Positions 1 through 5,033 are shown, numbered from the stretch's first letter. The stretch: 5,033 bases of DNA from Bacteroidales bacterium (GCA_030635365.1 DAOVYZ010000298.1:1-5033); one strand, 5' to 3'. The notes: generated from the sequence alone by a model not told the origin. Translations and numbers: made by a program.

Positions 1-40
1 TATTGATGCTTAACGAACTAAGCGAAGCGTTCTCACGACC

Positions 41-154
41 TTAGGGAGTAACAAACCGCCGTATACCTGCCTTTGCCGTCAGGCAGGCGAGACCCGTACG
101 TACAGTGTGTGAAAGGCTCATCCCATCAGTGACTACTGATGGGGCAGTCTACGA
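41..154 (+). mobile_element. Degenerate 3' end of a bacterial group II intron (domains V and VI)
   Basis: This is the 3' ribozyme end of a group II intron, without a visible reverse transcriptase gene. Domain V's 5' strand is read as CCGCCGTATAC (56-66) and its 3' strand as CCGTACGTACAGTG (94-107), resembling the usual CCGCCGTA / TACGGTGG helix with the CGC-type catalytic triad. Compared with that pattern, the 3' strand has a G-to-A change (104) and has lost a G, so the helix is damaged. Domain VI follows: AGGCT (114-118) pairs with AGTCT (146-150), and CCCATCAGT (122-130) pairs perfectly with ACTGATGGG (135-143) across a 4-base loop. The terminal CTACGAT is two bases shorter than the CTACTCGAT I recall for the branch-point and splice-site end. 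The intron-encoded protein would lie to the left, outside the window. Bases 1-40 may be domain IV or other sequence and are not assigned. Splicing is probably lost. Confidence 0.72.
66..87. repeat. Short palindromic repeat inserted in the tip of intron domain V
   Basis: CCTGCCT (66-72) and AGGCAGG (81-87) form a perfect 7-bp stem with an 8-base loop. The unit sits exactly where domain V normally closes with a short loop, between GTATAC and CGAGACCC. CCTGCC/GGCAGG palindromes recur as dispersed elements in Bacteroidota genomes (recalled, not searched). The simplest reading is insertion of such an element into the intron relic, extending the domain V helix. Confidence 0.65.
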
Positions 155-170
155 TTACAGGGCGTTTTTT
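155..170. repeat. Left copy of an inverted repeat flanking the MNT/HEPN pair
   Basis: TTACAGGGCGTTTTTT is the reverse complement of 914-929 at 14 of 16 positions, with nine perfect bases (TTACAGGGC) at the outer end. The copy begins with the stop codon of the HEPN gene (155-157) and encodes its last residues. It abuts the intron relic. It could be the terminal inverted repeat of a small mobile unit; no clear target-site duplication is visible outside it. Confidence 0.5.
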
Positions 171-553
171 ATTTCCTTTTCTATTTGTTGTATCATGTCA
201 AGCACAGAATCCAGTAAAGGAAGAACAGATTCAGAGTCAAATTCATATAAATTCTCATAATCCCCTTTTTGACGCCAATCAAATAATTCTGCTAAAAGTT
301 TTCCGTATTTTTTATCTAGTTTGCCTGTCTTTATAAAATGTAAAGAAAATTGACTTTTTGCTCCTGAGTGAGATTGAGTAATTATTTCATGCTTTACTAG
401 AATTGCATTCACAATATAAAATACAGAATAGTAAAGTCTGTTTACTGCCGAATTCCAAAAATCATTTTCAGTTAAAACTCTAGCAGCATCTAATGTCTTA
501 TATGCTGTTTCTATGCGATTTTGAACATATGCATCTCTGTCAATAGGTTTCAT
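155..553 (-). CDS. HEPN-domain protein (partner of MNT nucleotidyltransferase)
   Basis: A 132-residue, mostly helical protein of the PF05168-type HEPN family, a usual length for it. Visible family features are the NRLYYSVFY helix (residues 38-46), the SHSG turn (61-64), and R94 followed by GDY (97-99). HEPN proteins next to MNT proteins are typically toxin-antitoxin or defence modules in which HEPN is an RNase or a target of nucleotide transfer. The RX4-6H ribonuclease motif of HepT-like toxins is not visible after R39 or R94, so catalytic activity is doubtful, and an RNA- or nucleotide-binding role is an alternative. The ATG (551-553) overlaps the stop of the upstream MNT gene as ATGA, implying translational coupling and a fixed pair. 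The gene ends inside the left inverted repeat. The family call is firm; the function is inferred from context. Confidence 0.88.
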   Translation of the reverse strand: MKPIDRDAYVQNRIETAYKTLDAARVLTENDFWNSAVNRLYYSVFYIVNAILVKHEIITQSHSGAKSQFSLHFIKTGKLDKKYGKLLAELFDWRQKGDYENLYEFDSESVLPLLDSVLDMIQQIEKEIKNAL

Positions 554-867
554 AGTCTTACTCCTTCATTTGTGACATTTACATAAAATGGAGTAATTAT
601 CTGTTTGGTTTCCCACTCTATTTTTGAATAAACAAAAACAGAAAATGGTTCCCCTGTTTCAAGTTCCAAGTCATAGAGAGTATTTCGAAACACTCTTTCT
701 TTTACAATATCAACAGGATAATCAGTAAGAATTAATATGTCCCAATCAGAGTCAGCTCTTTCAGTTTCACGTGCTCTTGAACCATAGAGAATTATCTGAG
801 CTTTCGAATCAATTCTTCCGATTGCTTGCTTAATCAAAGTACTTATATGTTTCGTTTTTCTCTTCAC
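550..867 (-). CDS. Minimal nucleotidyltransferase (MNT, MntA-like)
   Basis: A 105-residue pol-beta-superfamily nucleotidyltransferase. It carries the full GSX10DXD signature: G29-S30, ten residues, then D41-W42-D43, inside GSRARETERADSDWD. The two aspartates bind metal in this fold; a third acidic residue near the EPFSVFVY strand (E73 onward) is not certain. In the MntA/HepT system such proteins transfer AMP to the HEPN partner and so neutralise it, and a similar antitoxin role is inferred here. The start is GTG (865-867): the ATG two bases upstream is in another frame and a TGA lies in frame just before the GTG. No Shine-Dalgarno sequence is seen, as is normal in Bacteroidota. A TATTTTTG motif (872-879, - strand) lies too close to the start to be a convincing promoter. 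This is the first gene of the pair, overlapping the HEPN gene by 4 bases. Confidence 0.88.
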   Translation of the reverse strand: MKRKTKHISTLIKQAIGRIDSKAQIILYGSRARETERADSDWDILILTDYPVDIVKERVFRNTLYDLELETGEPFSVFVYSKIEWETKQIITPFYVNVTNEGVRL

Positions 868-913
868 ATTTCAAAAATACTAAAATAATTTCATTATATC
901 TTATTGCCATTCC

Positions 914-929
914 TAAAAATGCCCTGTAA
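914..929. repeat. Right copy of the inverted repeat flanking the MNT/HEPN pair
   Basis: TAAAAATGCCCTGTAA matches the reverse complement of 155-170 at 14 of 16 bases, including the outer GCCCTGTAA. It lies 46 bases upstream of the MNT start codon, so the two copies enclose exactly the two-gene module plus its leader. Similarity stops abruptly on the inner side. On the outer side a looser match (CTAcG / CTAtG) may add a few bases. Confidence 0.5.
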
Positions 930-1128
930 CATAGTATATCCCAGTTTGGTTTATGCTATCTTGAGTCGTATATATTCTTTAAGGCTTAGCTTTAGGTACT
1001 AACAACCTTGCTAAACGAAGTCTCCGCGAACAAAACAAAAGAAAACAAAATAAATATTCCGGTTATTCAGAAAGTTTGTAAGATATAGATTCCTGCTGGT
1101 ATGCATTTGCAATGCTACAAAAACGAAA
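930..1128. other. Gene-free stretch with small palindromes
   Basis: No coding sequence, tRNA or known RNA family is recognisable. It holds TTTAGGT (991-997), which can pair imperfectly with ACC...CTAAA (1005-1015), and a short palindrome GCATT-TGC-AATGC (1103-1115). Any reading frame that is open here is AT-rich and low in complexity, with no family resemblance. Confidence 0.5.
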
Positions 1129-1158
1129 AAGCCTTTCGGCATAAATACCGAAAGGCTT
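1129..1158 (-). terminator. Rho-independent terminator for the leftward gene fragment
   Basis: AAGCCTTTCGG (1129-1139) and CCGAAAGGCTT (1148-1158) form a perfect 11-bp stem with an 8-base loop. On the - strand the stem is followed by TTTTTCGTTTTT, a U-rich tract, whereas the + strand side is A-rich. It therefore ends leftward transcription, 62 bases after the stop codon of the truncated gene at 1221. It has outlived the gene it served. Confidence 0.85.
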
Positions 1159-1220
1159 AAACAAACAAATAAATAATTAAAATTAGTCACTGAAATAACT
1201 ACAAAATCTTTGTCAGGCAA

Positions 1221-1499
1221 CTACATATCAACAATAACGCGGGCACGTTTATATTCATTATAAAAATCACCATTAGTGTCTTTAAAAATAAGCATAACCT
1301 TATCCATCTTATTATTTAACAGGTCATTTATTACACCAAAAATTTCATCTATCGAACCCAGCGTTGTATACTTTTTATTAAGTATTGTACGAGGCTTTCC
1401 TACCAATACATTAAACTCGTCGAGAGTAGTTAAAATCTCTTCAATCTGTTCAGCAGTAACACCATAATCGGCTAATTCGCTTAGTACTGATGTTGCCTG
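1221..1499 (-). pseudogene. C-terminal fragment of a Bacteroidota hypothetical protein family
   Basis: The - strand frame ending in TAG (1221-1223) reads through about 93 codons that resemble the last ~90 residues of a roughly 200-residue hypothetical family frequent in Bacteroidota. Shared marks, from memory of the family, are LADYGVT, then KPRTILNKKY, a LLNNKMDKVMLIFKD helix, and the ending FYNEYKRARVIVD. The function of the family is unknown to me. The amino-terminal ~110 residues are missing: upstream of Q (1497-1499) the frame runs into a repeat and then a stop, with no ATG. The only in-frame starts are internal and non-ATG (for example TTG at 1404-1406), which would cut through the conserved part. 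It is therefore called a truncated remnant. Its terminator remains downstream. Confidence 0.62.
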
Positions 1500-1510
1500 G
1501 CCGGTAATAG

Positions 1511-1594
1511 ACTTTTGTGTCTTCGTGTTTTTGTGGCTAAAAACTTACAATTACAATGCTGCCAAGTCACTAAAGCACCAAATAAACACAAAAT
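1511..1594. repeat. Imperfect inverted repeat of the GTGTCTTCGTG/GTGGC type
   Basis: The arms 1511-1538 and 1560-1594 are imperfect reverse complements. The outer TTTTGTGT (1513-1520) pairs with ACACAAAA (1586-1593), and the inner TGGC (1534-1537) pairs with GCCA (1561-1564), with AT-rich sequence between. Runs of the form CTTCGTG...TTTGTGGC are dispersed in many Bacteroidota intergenic regions (recalled). The repeat begins where the gene fragment on its left loses family similarity, so its insertion or recombination may have removed the gene's 5' part. It is also the only hairpin-like structure downstream of the SDR gene and could slow transcription there. Confidence 0.55.
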
Positions 1595-1658
1595 GAGCTA
1601 ACAATACTCTATTTATTAGAAGTTTTTATATCAAACAATTTCATTATGAATAGGATTT

Positions 1659-2418
1659 TTACAAATCAACAACCTTATAAAAAGAATTTGCCTGGGTGGT
1701 TGCGGTAATAATCATGTCATTAATACACATATGGGCAGGGCGGGTAACAACATACAAAATTGCATCGGCAATATCCTTTCCGTAGAGCGGGGTAAAACCC
1801 TGATATACCTTGCCGGATTTATTTTTATCACCTTTAAATCGTACTAATGAGAATTCGGTCTCAACCATGCCCGGATTAATAGCAGTAACTTTAATATTAT
1901 GTTTTAACATATCAATGCGCATTCCTTTAGTAATAGCGTCAACAGCATGCTTAGTTCCGCAATATACATTTCCTTTTTCGTAAGTTTCTTTCCCGGCAGT
2001 AGAGCCAATATTAATAATGTGCCCTTGTTTTTTCTTCACCATCAGCGGGGCAACTTTCCTGGTAATATAAAGTAAGCCTTTAATGTTAGTATCAATCATA
2101 CGCTCCCAGTCATCAAACTCCCTCATGAATATGCTCTAAACCAACAGCAAGCCCTGCATTGTTAACTAAAACATCAATATTTTTCCAAAAATCAGTTAAA
2201 CTATCAATAGCATTATCAACTTCTTCTTTGTTCCTAACATCAAAATTTAAAACACAAACTTTACTAGTCGATTTTCCCTTTAATTCTTTATTGAGATCTT
2301 TCAGTAACCCAATTCTTCTACCGGTAATAATAACATCAAAATTATTTTGAGCTAAAGTAATTGCAGTTGCTCTTCCTATGCCTGATGTTGCCCCTGTTAT
2401 AAGTGCTATTTTATTCAT
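1659..2418 (-). pseudogene. Short-chain dehydrogenase/reductase (YdfG-like), split by a frameshift
   Basis: Two overlapping frames together give one SDR of about 253 residues, normal for the classical SDR family. The first frame (2418 down to a TGA at 2113-2115) has the cofactor-binding TGATSGIG (residues 8-15), GRR (33-35, favouring NADP), a D60-V61 pair and NNAG (86-89). The second frame (read to 1659) has DTN with the structural Asn, IGS with the catalytic Ser, YCGTK with Tyr and Lys, then NPGMVETEFS. All active-site residues are intact. Homologues reduce hydroxy acids or similar carbonyls; YdfG acts on serine and 3-hydroxypropionate-type substrates, but the substrate here is unknown. The break lies at GGA GTT TGA TGA. 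The family spacing from EG to DDWERM fits loss of two bases, or gain of one. A recent mutation or sequencing error is likelier than programmed shifting. Confidence 0.88.
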
Positions 2419-2441
2419 GATTTATTGTTTTTTTAGACTCT

Positions 2442-2449
2442 CAAATTTA
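2442..2449 (-). promoter_or_regulatory. Candidate -7 promoter element of the SDR gene
   Basis: Read on the - strand this is TAAATTTG, a perfect match to the Bacteroidota -7 consensus TAnnTTTG, 23 bases before the ATG (2416-2418). A matching -33 TTTG at the expected distance is not evident. The element lies within an inverted repeat, TCAAATTT (2441-2448) / AAATTTGA (2455-2462), which could be an operator but may be chance in such AT-rich sequence. Confidence 0.4.
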
Positions 2450-2606
2450 AATCAAAATTTGATAAATTATTAATCGGAATTAAGAAAAATAAGTAATGAG
2501 GATTAGAGCAACTTAAAACAAATCAAAATAAAGATTGTAACATACTTGTTAATATTTAATTGGAATTTGTTATTTGAATTTTAACAATTTTTTGTACAGA
2601 CTATAT

Positions 2607-2614
2607 TATATTTG
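2607..2614 (+). promoter_or_regulatory. Candidate -7 promoter element of purL
   Basis: TATATTTG fits TAnnTTTG exactly and would start a transcript near 2620, giving a leader of roughly 40 bases before the ATG at 2658. A TTTG at 2591-2594 is too close to serve as a standard -33 box. No purine riboswitch or other leader structure is visible. Its position supports a transcript that includes the interrupted N-terminal codons at 2658-2729. Confidence 0.45.
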
Positions 2615-2657
2615 CTATGTCTTTAACCAACTATTTAACACATTAAAGTTTTTTAAA

Positions 2658-2729
2658 ATGGAAGTTACTGTAGAGACAGCTGAACAATTAGGATTACTCC
2701 CGGGATAGTTTGAAAAAATAAAAGAATAC
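2658..2729 (+). other. purL: Original purL start and first 24 codons, interrupted by an amber codon
   Basis: In the same frame as the long purL reading frame, ATG (2658-2660) begins MEVTVETAEQLGLLPG, then TAG (2706-2708), then FEKIKEY. This matches the conserved PurL beginning (thr-rich start, LGLLP, E-E-F/Y-E-x-I, GR-PN), so these codons are real former or present coding sequence. The TAG stands where homologues have an acidic residue (as in PEEF), one base from GAG. With it the full protein would be 740 residues, the normal size. If the stop is real, this is a 16-codon leader peptide ending 21 bases before the next ATG. Confidence 0.8.
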
Positions 2730-4880
2730 ATGGGGCGGGCCCCCAATTTTACAGAGTTAAGTATTTATTCAGTAATGTGGTCGGAACATGCTTCGTACAA
2801 AAACTCAATTAAGTGGTTGAAGACATTACCCCGAACAGGAAAACAACTATTAGTAGAAGCAGGGCAGGAAAATGCAGGATTAGTAGATATTGGAGATGGA
2901 CTGGCATGTGCATTTAAAATAGAATCGCATAATCATCCTTCGGCAGTTGAGCCATACCAGGGTGCAGCAACTGGTGTTGGAGGAATTAACAGGGATATTT
3001 TTACAATGGGGGCCCGCCCGGTAGCACAATTAAACTCATTACGATTTGGCGACATTAGCCTGGATAGAACCAAATGGCACTTAAAAGGTGTTGTAAAAGG
3101 AATTGGCGATTATGGAAATGCATTCGGAATACCGGTTTTAGGCGGCGAAGTAATGTTCGATAAATGTTACAATACCAACCCATTGGTCAATGCAATGTCA
3201 GTTGGCATAATGGAAAAAGATGATACTATCTCGGCAATTGCAAAGGGCGTTGGGAATCCGGTTTATATAGTTGGTTCATCAACAGGTAAAGATGGAATAC
3301 ATGGGGCTACATTTGCTTCGGCAGATTTGACCGAAAACTCGGCAGATGATTTGCCATCAGTTCAGGTAGGAGATCCGTTCATGGAAAAACTTCTTATGGA
3401 AGCAACATTAGAATTAAATAAAAGTGGTGCAGTAGTTGGTATGCAGGATATGGGTGCAGCCGGTATTATATGCTCTACATCCGAAATGTCGGAAAAAGGG
3501 GCACATGGAATGAAAATAAATTTAGATAATGTCCCTTTGCGCCAGCAAGACATGGTACCTTTCGAAATATTATTATCAGAATCGCAGGAAAGAATGCTTG
3601 TAGTTGTTGAAAAAGGGAAAGAGGCGATTGTAGAAAAAATATTTGATAAGTGGGATTTGAACTGTGAAATTATTGGCGAGGTGATTAATGAAGACAAACT
3701 GTACTTTTATATGCACGATGAATTGGTAGCAGAGGTTCCTGCATCAACATTAGTTTTAGGTGGCGGTGCGCCAATTTACGATAGAGAATATAAAGAACCG
3801 GCATATTATAAAGAATATCAAAAATTTAGTATAGATTCAATTCATGAACCTGAAGATTATCGCGAAACAGCATTGAAATTACTTCAGAGCCCTAATATAG
3901 CTTCAAAGAAATGGGTAATAGAGCAATATGATACAATGGTCGGTACCGGTAATATGAGTACAAACTTTCCTTCCGATGCCGGAATCTATAATATTAAGGG
4001 CACAAACAAGGCATTAGCAATGACAGTTGATTGTAATTCCCGTTACGTAAAAGCCGACCCTGAAAAAGGTACAGCAATTGCTGTTTCCGAAGCAGCACGT
4101 AATATAGTATGTTCCGGAGGAATACCACTTGCTATAACGAATTGCTTGAATTTTGGGAATCCGTATAATCCGGAAGCATATTGGCAATTTGTTAATGCAA
4201 TTAAAGGCATGGGGCATGCTTGTAAAAAGTTTAATACCCCCGTTACCGGAGGTAATGTAAGCTTTTATAACCAAATGCAGATTGATGGAAGAAAGGAACC
4301 GATAAATCCAACACCAACAATAGGTATGATTGGATTAATTGAAGATAAAAACAATCAAATGTCAATTACTTTTAAGAATAAAGGTGATATGATATATGTA
4401 ATTGGTAAATCAAGAAATGACATAAATTCTTCCGAATATCTTAATTATATTCATCAGGTTGAAGAATCACCTGTGCCATTTTTCGATTTAGAGGAAGAAC
4501 ATGAAGTACATGAAGCAGTTAAGGGTTTAATTAAAAAGAACCTGATTCTTTCTGCACATGATATTGCCGATGGAGGATTGTTTACAACTCTGGTAGAGTC
4601 AGCAATGGTTAAAGGATTTGGTTTTGATGTAACACCTGATGCGGAAATTCGAAAAGATGCATTTCTGTTTGGAGAATCACAAAGTAGAGTTGTAGTTACG
4701 GTTTCGCCTACAAATGAGGATCATTTTATTGATTATATGATAGAAAAGAATGTTCCTTTTTATGCATTAGGGCATGTAACAAAATCGGAATTAAGAATAG
4801 ATGATAATTCATATGGGTTTATTAATGATATTAAAAAGCTATATGATGGTGCTTTAGAAAAAATTCTTAAAGAAGAATAA
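2730..4880 (+). CDS. purL: Phosphoribosylformylglycinamidine synthase subunit PurL (small type)
   Basis: PurL converts FGAR to FGAM with ATP in purine synthesis. This form lacks a glutaminase domain, so it needs PurQ and PurS, which are not in the window. Visible marks, numbered from this ATG: WSEHASYKNS (17-26) with the catalytic His (H20, equivalent to the base in Thermotoga PurL); KIESHNHPSAVEP (63-75) and FTMGARP (91-97), the substrate and ATP signature; MQDMGAAG (238-245); LLSESQERM (281-289); then the second AIRS-like half with NCLNFGNP (471-478), TGGNVSFYN (506-514), HDIADGGL (610-617) and FGESQSR (647-653). All are intact through the TAA at 4878-4880. The start is uncertain: homologues begin 24 codons earlier, but a TAG blocks that part. 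The A-rich stretch before this ATG (2712-2726) would suit Bacteroidota initiation. Loss of the N-terminal helix might weaken the enzyme. ubiE follows 4 bases later. Confidence 0.95.
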   Translation: MGRAPNFTELSIYSVMWSEHASYKNSIKWLKTLPRTGKQLLVEAGQENAGLVDIGDGLACAFKIESHNHPSAVEPYQGAATGVGGINRDIFTMGARPVAQLNSLRFGDISLDRTKWHLKGVVKGIGDYGNAFGIPVLGGEVMFDKCYNTNPLVNAMSVGIMEKDDTISAIAKGVGNPVYIVGSSTGKDGIHGATFASADLTENSADDLPSVQVGDPFMEKLLMEATLELNKSGAVVGMQDMGAAGIICSTSEMSEKGAHGMKINLDNVPLRQQDMVPFEILLSESQERMLVVVEKGKEAIVEKIFDKWDLNCEIIGEVINEDKLYFYMHDELVAEVPASTLVLGGGAPIYDREYKEPAYYKEYQKFSIDSIHEPEDYRETALKLLQSPNIASKKWVIEQYDTMVGTGNMSTNFPSDAGIYNIKGTNKALAMTVDCNSRYVKADPEKGTAIAVSEAARNIVCSGGIPLAITNCLNFGNPYNPEAYWQFVNAIKGMGHACKKFNTPVTGGNVSFYNQMQIDGRKEPINPTPTIGMIGLIEDKNNQMSITFKNKGDMIYVIGKSRNDINSSEYLNYIHQVEESPVPFFDLEEEHEVHEAVKGLIKKNLILSAHDIADGGLFTTLVESAMVKGFGFDVTPDAEIRKDAFLFGESQSRVVVTVSPTNEDHFIDYMIEKNVPFYALGHVTKSELRIDDNSYGFINDIKKLYDGALEKILKEE

Positions 4881-4884
4881 TTAA

Positions 4885-5033
4885 TTGGTAATTAAGCCAT
4901 ATAAGGATAATACATTGGGCAAAAAGGAACAAGTTGCTCAAATGTTCAATAGTATTGCAAAACGCTACGATTTTCTAAATCATTTCCTTTCTTTAGGCAT
5001 CGATAAAATTTGGAGAAAAAAAGCAGTAAAATA
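4885..5033 (+). CDS. ubiE: Demethylmenaquinone/ubiquinone C-methyltransferase UbiE/MenG, 5' part
   Basis: A partial gene (49 codons plus two bases) that runs off the window. UbiE/MenG uses S-adenosylmethionine to methylate the quinone ring in the last step of menaquinone synthesis at the membrane; in Bacteroidota the product would be menaquinone. The visible residues include KPYKD, KKEQVAQMF, AKRYDFLNHFLSLGIDK and WRKKAV, all typical of the N-terminus; the SAM-binding GxG loop would come next, outside the window. The start is taken as TTG (4885-4887) because KPYKD belongs to the family N-terminus and a TAA (4882-4884) lies in frame just upstream. A second TTG (4915-4917) would lose KPYKD. Only 4 bases separate it from the purL stop and no terminator is seen, so co-transcription is likely. 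Confidence 0.85.
   Translation, partial: MVIKPYKDNTLGKKEQVAQMFNSIAKRYDFLNHFLSLGIDKIWRKKAVK

Noticed and set aside
8..14. GCTTAAC fits the RYYYAAC core of an integron attC site near the MNT/HEPN pair
   Set aside because: No matching GTTRRRY core follows at a usual attC distance on the same strand, and the surrounding sequence folds as the end of a group II intron.
139..336. Rightward 65-codon frame with a signal-peptide-like start
   Set aside because: It lies opposite the HEPN gene, whose family features are clear, and begins inside intron domain VI.
1011..1220. Leftward 69-codon open frame between the terminator and the gene fragment
   Set aside because: It runs through the terminator hairpin, is rich in Phe/Val from AT-rich sequence and resembles no family.
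2464..2606. Possible riboswitch or PurR-type operator upstream of purL
   Set aside because: No conserved purine riboswitch core or long palindrome is visible; the stretch is AT-rich without stable structure.
3362..3697. Leftward 111-codon open frame inside purL
   Set aside because: It is antisense to strongly conserved PurL codons and has Ser/Ile-rich composition typical of a shadow frame; the same applies to 4014-4274.
2658..4880. Amber recoding (TAG read as an amino acid) as a genome-wide code
   Set aside because: No other TAG occurs in frame in the 716 codons, and the leftward gene fragment ends at TAG (1221-1223) at its expected family C-terminus.
1..5033. CRISPR array, tRNA or rRNA
   Set aside because: No regularly spaced direct repeats, cloverleaf or rRNA-like segments were found by reading both strands.

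Overview
The window looks like a chromosomal segment of an AT-rich Bacteroidota bacterium, probably from the Cytophaga/Marinilabilia/Flavobacterium side. Four things point there. Promoter-like TAnnTTTG elements lie before the genes and no Shine-Dalgarno sequences are visible. PurL is the stand-alone small type and is followed at once by a UbiE/MenG with the KPYKD...KKEQVAQMF amino terminus I know from this phylum. A gene fragment belongs to a hypothetical family that is common in Bacteroidota. Short palindromic repeats of a kind seen in these genomes are present. The assignment comes from family memory, not from a search.

Left part (1-929). The window opens with the decayed 3' end of a group II intron (domains V and VI, + strand). 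The tip of its domain V carries a 22-nt palindromic insertion. Directly against it, on the - strand, is a two-gene module: a minimal nucleotidyltransferase (MNT, with the GSX10DXD signature) overlapping a HEPN-domain protein by ATGA. This is the layout of toxin-antitoxin-like MNT/HEPN pairs. The module is bracketed by a 16-bp imperfect inverted repeat (155-170 and 914-929, 14/16 identical) whose left copy contains the HEPN stop codon, so the pair may be, or may once have been, a small mobile unit.

Middle part (930-2418). About 200 bp without genes is followed by a strong - strand terminator. Then comes the carboxy-terminal fragment of a Bacteroidota hypothetical protein, cut off by an imperfect inverted repeat of the GTGTCTTCGTG...GTGGC type. 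After that lies a short-chain dehydrogenase/reductase (YdfG-like) that keeps all catalytic residues but is split by one frameshift.

Right part (2419-5033). A divergent intergenic region carries candidate promoters for the SDR gene and for purL. PurL (purine biosynthesis, step 4) is full length except for an in-frame amber codon at position 17. Translation may instead begin at an internal ATG (2730), or the codon may be read through. The start of a demethylmenaquinone/ubiquinone methyltransferase gene (ubiE/menG) follows 4 bases after purL, probably in the same transcript, and runs off the window.

Four lesions (intron relic, truncated gene, SDR frameshift, purL amber) within 2.7 kb suggest either a decaying stretch of chromosome or an error-containing assembly. 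The essential-looking purL lesion makes the second explanation important to test.
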